Assembly: GCA_034211175.1 (NCBI GenBank)
Contig: JAXHUH010000070.1
Span: 1-17,799 of the forward strand
Source: JAXHUH01 sp034211175
GTDB taxonomy: Bacteria; Actinomycetota; Acidimicrobiia; Acidimicrobiales; CAIXPF01
DNA length: 17,799 nt
Reading direction: 5' to 3'
The notes beneath the pieces are model-generated. The model saw nothing but the letters and a program-made list of their open reading frames with translations. It had not been told where the DNA came from and searched no databases. Shown here in pieces: positions 14,150-17,799 of this stretch. The position numbers were made by a program, and so were the translations under genes. The number at the start of each line of letters is the position of its first letter. Position 1 is the stretch's first letter.

Positions 14150-15646
14150 TCAGGCCTTCATGCGCGGGAACAGCGGCGTACCCCGCTCGACGGCCACCCC
14201 ACCGGGGTAGCCACCCCACGCGGCCGCCTCGGGCAGGCGCTGGTCGGCCGGTGAGCCGTCCAGGCCGATGCGGCGCCACACCTCGGCGCACACGGTCGGC
14301 AGCACGGGCGTCGCCAGGATGGCCACGATGCGCAGCACCTCGAGGGCGTCACCGAGGACGGCATCGACCGCCGGGCCCGGGTCTGCCTTCCACGGCTCGT
14401 TCTGCTCGAGGTGGCCGTTCGTCTCGCGGATGAGCCGCCACGTCGCCTCCAGCGCCAGCGACGGGGCGACCTCACCCCAGGCGCGGGCCGCGGCCTCGTA
14501 GCACCCGGCCGCGACCGGCGCGAGCGGGCTGTCCGCGGCCGGGGCCGGCCCCGTACCGCCGCACTTGCGCTCGACGACGGTCGCCACCCGGGACAGCAGG
14601 TTGCCGAGGTTGTTGGCCAGATCGGTGTTGTACCGCTCGACCATCGCCTCGTGGGAGATCTCGCTGTCGGGCCCGAAGGGGTGGTCCCGCAGGATCAGGT
14701 GGCGGAAGCCGTCGACCCCGAACTGGTCGACGAGCTCGGCCGGGGCGATCTGGTTCGCCTTCGACTTGGACATCTTCTGCCCGCCGGTGAGCAGCCAGCC
14801 GTGGACGCTGATCTTCGGCAGGTCGGTGACACCCGCGGCCAGCAGCATCGCCGGCCAGTACACGCAGTGGAAGCGGAGGATGTCCTTGCCGATCAGGTGC
14901 AGCGTCGACGGCCACCACGCCGCGAACTCGTCCGCGTCGCTGCCGTAGCCGACGGCGGTGGCGTAGTTGATCAGCGCGTCGTACCAGACGTAGAAGACGT
15001 GGCCGTCGTCCCACGGGACGGGGACGCCCCAGTCGATCGACGTGCGGGTGATCGAGATGTCCTCGAGGCCCTGCTTGACGATGCCGGCGGCCTCGTTGCG
15101 CCGCCCGGCGGGGCGGATGGCGTCGGGCACCGACTCGTACCAGTCGAGGAGCTGGTCGGCGAACGCCGAGAGCCGGAAGAAGTAGTTCTCCTCCCGCATG
15201 TGCTCGACCGTCCCGGAGACCTTGCCGGCGTCGATGTCGGCCTGGGTGACGTAGGCCTCGTCGGACACCGAGTACAGGCCCTCGTAGGTGTCCTTGTAGA
15301 TGTAGCCGTTGTCGTACACCTGCTGGAGGAACGCCTGCACCGCCCGGTGGTGGCGGGGCTCGGTGGTGCGGATGAAGTCGTCGTTGCTGAGGTCGATGGC
15401 GGCCCACGCGTCGCGGAACCGCTGGCTGGTGCGGTCCGCCTGCTCGAGCGGCGAGACGCCGTTGGCCTCGGCCGCCCGCATCACCTTGAGGCCGTGCTCG
15501 TCGGTACCGGTGAGGAACCGGACGTCCTCACCGAGGAGCCGATGCCACCGGGCCAGCGCATCGGCGGCGATGGTCGTGTAGGCGTGGCCGATGTGCGGGG
15601 CGTCGTTGACGTAGTAGATCGGCGTGGTCACGTAGAACCGGGACAC
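14150..15646 (-). CDS. metG: Methionyl-tRNA synthetase
   Basis: MetG charges tRNA-Met with methionine. This class I synthetase of 498 residues has the HIGH signature (18-21), FLTGTDEHG (44-52), the connective peptide (about 115-155), WYDALINY (221-228), the KMSKS loop (291-295) and a helical anticodon-binding domain with NTDLANNLGNL. The usual zinc-knuckle cysteines in the connective peptide are absent (LYSVSDEAYV at 124-133), so this is the zinc-free form. There is no C-terminal tRNA-binding extension. GTG 15646 matches the universal N-terminus (SRFYVTTPIYYVND), with TAGGGT ending 7 bases upstream, suggesting a leaderless message. An in-frame ATG at 15766 with GAGAGG ahead would add 40 low-complexity residues and cannot be excluded. 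Confidence 0.95.
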   Translation of the reverse strand: MSRFYVTTPIYYVNDAPHIGHAYTTIAADALARWHRLLGEDVRFLTGTDEHGLKVMRAAEANGVSPLEQADRTSQRFRDAWAAIDLSNDDFIRTTEPRHHRAVQAFLQQVYDNGYIYKDTYEGLYSVSDEAYVTQADIDAGKVSGTVEHMREENYFFRLSAFADQLLDWYESVPDAIRPAGRRNEAAGIVKQGLEDISITRTSIDWGVPVPWDDGHVFYVWYDALINYATAVGYGSDADEFAAWWPSTLHLIGKDILRFHCVYWPAMLLAAGVTDLPKISVHGWLLTGGQKMSKSKANQIAPAELVDQFGVDGFRHLILRDHPFGPDSEISHEAMVERYNTDLANNLGNLLSRVATVVERKCGGTGPAPAADSPLAPVAAGCYEAAARAWGEVAPSLALEATWRLIRETNGHLEQNEPWKADPGPAVDAVLGDALEVLRIVAILATPVLPTVCAEVWRRIGLDGSPADQRLPEAAAWGGYPGGVAVERGTPLFPRMKA

Positions 15647-15653
15647 ACGCTCA

Positions 15654-15659
15654 ACCCTA
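15654..15659 (-). promoter_or_regulatory. Putative leaderless -10 box of metG
   Basis: TAGGGT on the minus strand is separated by 7 bases from the GTG at 15646, the same box and spacing as at rmuC. It sits in a short stretch of atypical codons (AAA GCT AGG GTT) within the longer open frame. No good -35 is visible. Confidence 0.45.
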
Positions 15660-15923
15660 GCTTTCGGCGCGTTCGGGGAGGTCGAGGGCTCGGCGGGCCG
15701 TTCGGCGGGTTCGCCGGGCGCGACCGTGACCGATCCGACCGGGTTGGGGCGGGTTGCGTCTGACATGGGCAGTCCTCTCGGCGGGGGCACCCACCGGGAG
15801 GGCCGGCGTCATGTCCCCGTGTGGTCGGGGACACGAACGCAGCAGCCGTCGGCTCAGCCTCGTACGCCCCCGGAGGGGCCACGCATCGAGGATCGACGGC
15901 ACGGACGCTGCACGTGGAGGACG
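15660..15923. other. Intergenic region between rmuC and metG
   Basis: If metG starts at 15646 this stretch holds no clear gene. Its distal half (15660-15766) is an open frame in phase with metG with GC-rich third positions. The proximal half has a perfect hairpin at 15812-15833. I looked for T-box and SAM/SAH riboswitch signatures on the minus strand and found none. Confidence 0.5.
15812..15833 (-). other. Perfect hairpin between rmuC and metG
   Basis: TGTCCCCG (15812-15819) and CGGGGACA (15826-15833) form an 8-bp stem with a 6-base loop, 90 bp past the rmuC stop on the minus strand. It may be the rmuC terminator or a structured leader for a longer metG transcript. No T tract follows. Confidence 0.4.
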
Positions 15924-17123
15924 CTACCCGAGGCGACGGTCGACCAGCCGGGGGATATCCGCCACGCCGCTGTCCTCGGCGCCCCGGTCGAGCTCGTCGC
16001 CCGCCGCCGGATCATCGGTGTCGTCGGGGGCGCGGCGCTCCCGGAGGGCGTCGACCCGGTCGAGCGTGCGCTGGAGCTGGCGCCGACGGGGGCCGGAGAG
16101 CTCCTCGAACGAACGGGTCGTGGTCTCGAGCTTGCGGCCGAGGCCGTCGAGCGCGTCGCCGAAGCGCTCCCACTGCTGCTCGAACGCCTCGAGGCAGGCG
16201 AGGATCTCCCCCGACGTGCGCTCCACGAGGTGGTCCTCGACCGACTGACGGAGCACGGCCAGCACCCCGACGAGCGTGGTCGGCGAGCACAGGACCACCC
16301 GTTCGGACAGGGCCAGGTCGATCACCGCCGGGTCGTGCTCGAGCACGAAGCCCCACACGCTCTCGTTGGGGATGAAGAGGAGGACGTGGTCGAGCGAGGA
16401 CGACGGGTCGCCGTAGCGGCGCCGCGCCAGCTCCTTCACCCGGTCACGCACATCGCGCAGGAACCGCGCCCGCGTCCCCTCGCGCTCACCGTCGGTCACC
16501 GCGTCGAGGTGGCGGAGGTAGTTGTCGACCGGGAACTTCACGTCCATGTGCAGCTCCCGCCCGCCGGGGAGCAGGAAGGTGACATCCGGGATGCCGCCGC
16601 CGGCCACCGCGGTCTGGCGGCGGTAGTTGAGCCCCTCGACGAAGCCCGCGGCCCGCAGCACGTCGTCGGCCATGCGCTCGCCCCACTGACCGCGGGCCTT
16701 CGGGCTGGCGAGCGCCTCCTGGAGCGACTGGGTGGTGGTGGCCAGGGCGCGGCTCTGGCGCATCGCCTCCTCCAGCCCGGCGACGATCTGGCCGTGCTCG
16801 TGGGCCCGGTCGCGCTGGAGGTGACCGACCAGGTCGGCCATGCGGTGGAGCTCGCCGACGACGCCGGCCATCTGCTGCTCGATCACCGCGCCCCGGTGGT
16901 CGAGCTGCTGGCCGCCGGCCGCCAGCCGGGCGTCGAGCTGGGCGCCCGCCACCTCGACCAGCGTGTCCACCGCCCGGCGCAGCGCCTCCTCACTGTGGGC
17001 GCCGCCGGGCCCGTGACGGCCGGCGGCGTGCGCGCCCGGGCGACGGCCGAGGACGAACCACACCGCGAGCGCACCGAGCGCGGCGGACGTGACCACCACG
17101 ACGACCAGCGGGACCAACGACAT
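15924..17123 (-). CDS. rmuC: RmuC-family DNA recombination protein
   Basis: RmuC proteins are membrane-anchored, have a nuclease-like core and limit inversions at short inverted repeats in E. coli. The 399-residue product has one N-terminal transmembrane helix (about 3-25), a helical, probably coiled-coil region (40-135) and the RmuC domain (about 140-350). Within the domain are GQWGERMADDVL, PDVTFLLPGGRELHMDVKFPVDNY, DHVLLFIPNE and VVLCSPTTLVGVL, with the Asp and Lys of the MDVKFP strand as likely catalytic residues. The tail is charged. ATG 17123 is preferred over an in-frame upstream start at 17153. TAGGGT ends 7 bases before it, and the hydrophobic anchor then begins at once. The upstream region carries a palindrome and a duplicated inverted-repeat module. 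Confidence 0.93.
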   Translation of the reverse strand: MSLVPLVVVVVTSAALGALAVWFVLGRRPGAHAAGRHGPGGAHSEEALRRAVDTLVEVAGAQLDARLAAGGQQLDHRGAVIEQQMAGVVGELHRMADLVGHLQRDRAHEHGQIVAGLEEAMRQSRALATTTQSLQEALASPKARGQWGERMADDVLRAAGFVEGLNYRRQTAVAGGGIPDVTFLLPGGRELHMDVKFPVDNYLRHLDAVTDGEREGTRARFLRDVRDRVKELARRRYGDPSSSLDHVLLFIPNESVWGFVLEHDPAVIDLALSERVVLCSPTTLVGVLAVLRQSVEDHLVERTSGEILACLEAFEQQWERFGDALDGLGRKLETTTRSFEELSGPRRRQLQRTLDRVDALRERRAPDDTDDPAAGDELDRGAEDSGVADIPRLVDRRLG

Positions 17124-17130
17124 GGCCCCG

Positions 17131-17136
17131 ACCCTA
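17131..17136 (-). promoter_or_regulatory. Putative leaderless -10 box of rmuC
   Basis: TAGGGT on the minus strand lies 7 bases before the ATG at 17123, an arrangement identical to that at metG. The preceding DNA has no recognisable -35 hexamer; a 13-bp palindrome occupies the spacer. Confidence 0.45.
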
Positions 17137-17141
17137 CGAAG

Positions 17142-17154
17142 GGGGTGTGACACC
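17142..17154. promoter_or_regulatory. 13-bp palindrome next to the rmuC promoter, possible operator
   Basis: GGGTGT and ACACCC flank a single central base as a perfect inverted repeat, 5 bp upstream of the putative -10 box. A protein bound here would cover the promoter spacer. The regulator is unknown; the YtrA-type GntR gene next door is one candidate by position only. Confidence 0.4.
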
Positions 17155-17164
17155 CGTGAGGATG

Positions 17165-17318
17165 CCGTTCTGGCCTACACGGCACCCACCGCCACCAGGC
17201 GCGACGCGCGCGACCCCGTAGACCAGAACGACAACCGCGATCCGAACTGGTCTACGCCGCACCCTGGGTGACCAGGTACGACACGGGGAGGCTCGTAGAC
17301 CAGAACGGGACGGGTCAG
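17165..17318. repeat. 77-bp tandem duplication with GTAGACCAG inverted repeats
   Basis: Four copies of a 14-base motif close to GTAGACCAGAACGG occur here: 17165-17178 (minus), 17218-17231 (plus), 17242-17255 (minus) and 17295-17308 (plus). Minus and plus copies alternate, so they form two head-to-head units of 77 bp each (17165-17241 and 17242-17318). The units also share sequence between the motifs, such as CTAC..CGCA and CCAGG..CGA, with about 48 of the first 70 positions identical by eye. In the first unit the two arms pair over 13 of 14 bases around a 39-base loop. The array lies between the gntR stop and the rmuC promoter; the last 4 bp of the second unit reach into the gntR stop codon. 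Confidence 0.75.
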
Positions 17319-17701
17319 GTGGGGTCGGGTGGGGTGGGGACGGCGCGGCCGAGGGCGGCGAGCGCCTCCTCGGGGGACAGGCCGAGACGGGCGGCGTCGG
17401 CCAGGTAGCGGCGGGCCGCGTCACCCACCATCTCGGCCCGACGGGCGGCGCTCAGCTCGGCCGGGTCCCGTACCCGGGTGCCGCGGCGCCCGCCCGCCAC
17501 CACCAGGTCCGCGTCCTCCAGCGCCCGGTACGCCCGGGCGACCGTGTTCGGGGCCAGGCCGAGGTCGCCGGCGAGCTGGCGCACCGTCGGCAGGCGGGTC
17601 CCGGGCGCCAGCGCACCGGAGCGGATCGCCGCGTCGAGCTGGACCCGGACCTGCTCGAACGGCGGCACCGGCGACGCGTCGTCGATGGCGACCTCGATCA
17701 C
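17315..17701 (-). CDS. GntR-family transcriptional regulator, YtrA type
   Basis: This 128-residue protein has an N-terminal GntR winged helix-turn-helix (about 13-77: PPFEQVRVQLDAAIRSGALAPGTRLPTVRQLAGDLGLAPNTVARAYRALE, then the wing VVAGGRRGTRV). A short helical C-terminal part of about 45 residues follows, the layout of the YtrA subfamily, which has no large effector domain. YtrA-type genes usually control an adjacent transporter or membrane-protein operon, often their own. GTG 17701 is chosen because it overlaps the upstream stop as GTGA and starts right before the conserved fold. Ribosome binding is weak (GGGCGG). Its own operator was not identified. The motif array on its 3' side is a possible target, but nothing in the sequence proves it. 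Confidence 0.9.
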   Translation of the reverse strand: MIEVAIDDASPVPPFEQVRVQLDAAIRSGALAPGTRLPTVRQLAGDLGLAPNTVARAYRALEDADLVVAGGRRGTRVRDPAELSAARRAEMVGDAARRYLADAARLGLSPEEALAALGRAVPTPPDPT

Positions 17702-17799
17702 GCCGCCCGCCCCACGTGGGCTCGGACGGGCCAGCGGGCGCCCGCCACCGCGACCCACAGCCCCTGGACCAGCGGCACGCCGACGACGGCGAGCCACAG
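17698..17799 (-). CDS. C-terminal end of a membrane protein, partial
   Basis: Only the last 33 codons are in the window, in frame from the right edge. They encode a hydrophobic helix (LWLAVVGVPLVQGLWVAVAG) followed by a basic tail, then TGA. The stop overlaps the GTG of the GntR regulator by GTGA, so the two are coupled. YtrA-type regulators often travel with such membrane proteins. The family cannot be named from this fragment. Confidence 0.6.
   Translation of the reverse strand: MWLAVVGVPLVQGLWVAVAGARWPVRAHVGRAA

Noticed and set aside
15660..15923. T-box or SAM-type riboswitch controlling metG
   Set aside because: No T-box antiterminator sequence or SAM/SAH riboswitch core could be matched on the minus strand; only a simple hairpin is evident.
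17131..17318. LexA (SOS) box upstream of rmuC
   Set aside because: The GAAC and GTTC half-sites present are not at GAAC-N4-GTTC or GTTC-N7-GTTC spacing.

Overview
The window is about 17.8 kb of very GC-rich DNA with dense genes and strong G/C preference at third codon positions. Two gene orders are typical of Actinomycetota: metG-tatD-rsmA-ispE, and tRNA-Gln/glmU-prs-rplY-pth. Mycobacterium carries the same genes at one locus, with rpfB between tatD and rsmA; rpfB is absent here. A 33-residue bS22-like ribosomal protein also fits this phylum. The divergent protein sequences and several TAnnnT boxes placed for leaderless mRNAs suggest an actinobacterium outside the well-studied orders, perhaps Acidimicrobiia (inference only). 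I see no mobile element, CRISPR array or phage gene, so this looks like chromosomal core DNA.

Left part (1-5355): a partial flippase-like membrane protein (-) diverges from a class I methyltransferase (+). The methyltransferase overlaps tail-to-tail with a run of minus-strand genes. In transcription order these are an exported protein of probable solute-binding fold, a lipoprotein fusing a solute-binding-like domain to a von Willebrand A (VWA) domain with a complete metal site, and a membrane protein with a long helical region. The first two overlap by ATGA and the third follows after 5 bp. They lie directly behind pth, so they look like an accessory module on a housekeeping operon.

Middle part (5375-11059, all -): pth, rplY (CTC-type L25), prs and a shortened glmU follow tRNA-Gln(UUG). 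Upstream is an ATGA-coupled ECF sigma factor with a membrane partner that is probably its anti-sigma factor. These genes cover translation quality control, PRPP supply and cell-wall nucleotide sugar.

Right part (11060-17799): a 461-bp divergent intergenic region leads to the small bS22 gene (+). Next come ispE, rsmA, tatD and metG (-), the first three with overlapping stop/start codons. rmuC, a YtrA-type GntR regulator and the end of a membrane protein follow (-). The rmuC upstream region is the most unusual non-coding stretch: a 77-bp module occurs twice in tandem, each copy bounded by an inverted repeat built on GTAGACCAG, and a 13-bp palindrome sits next to a putative leaderless promoter.
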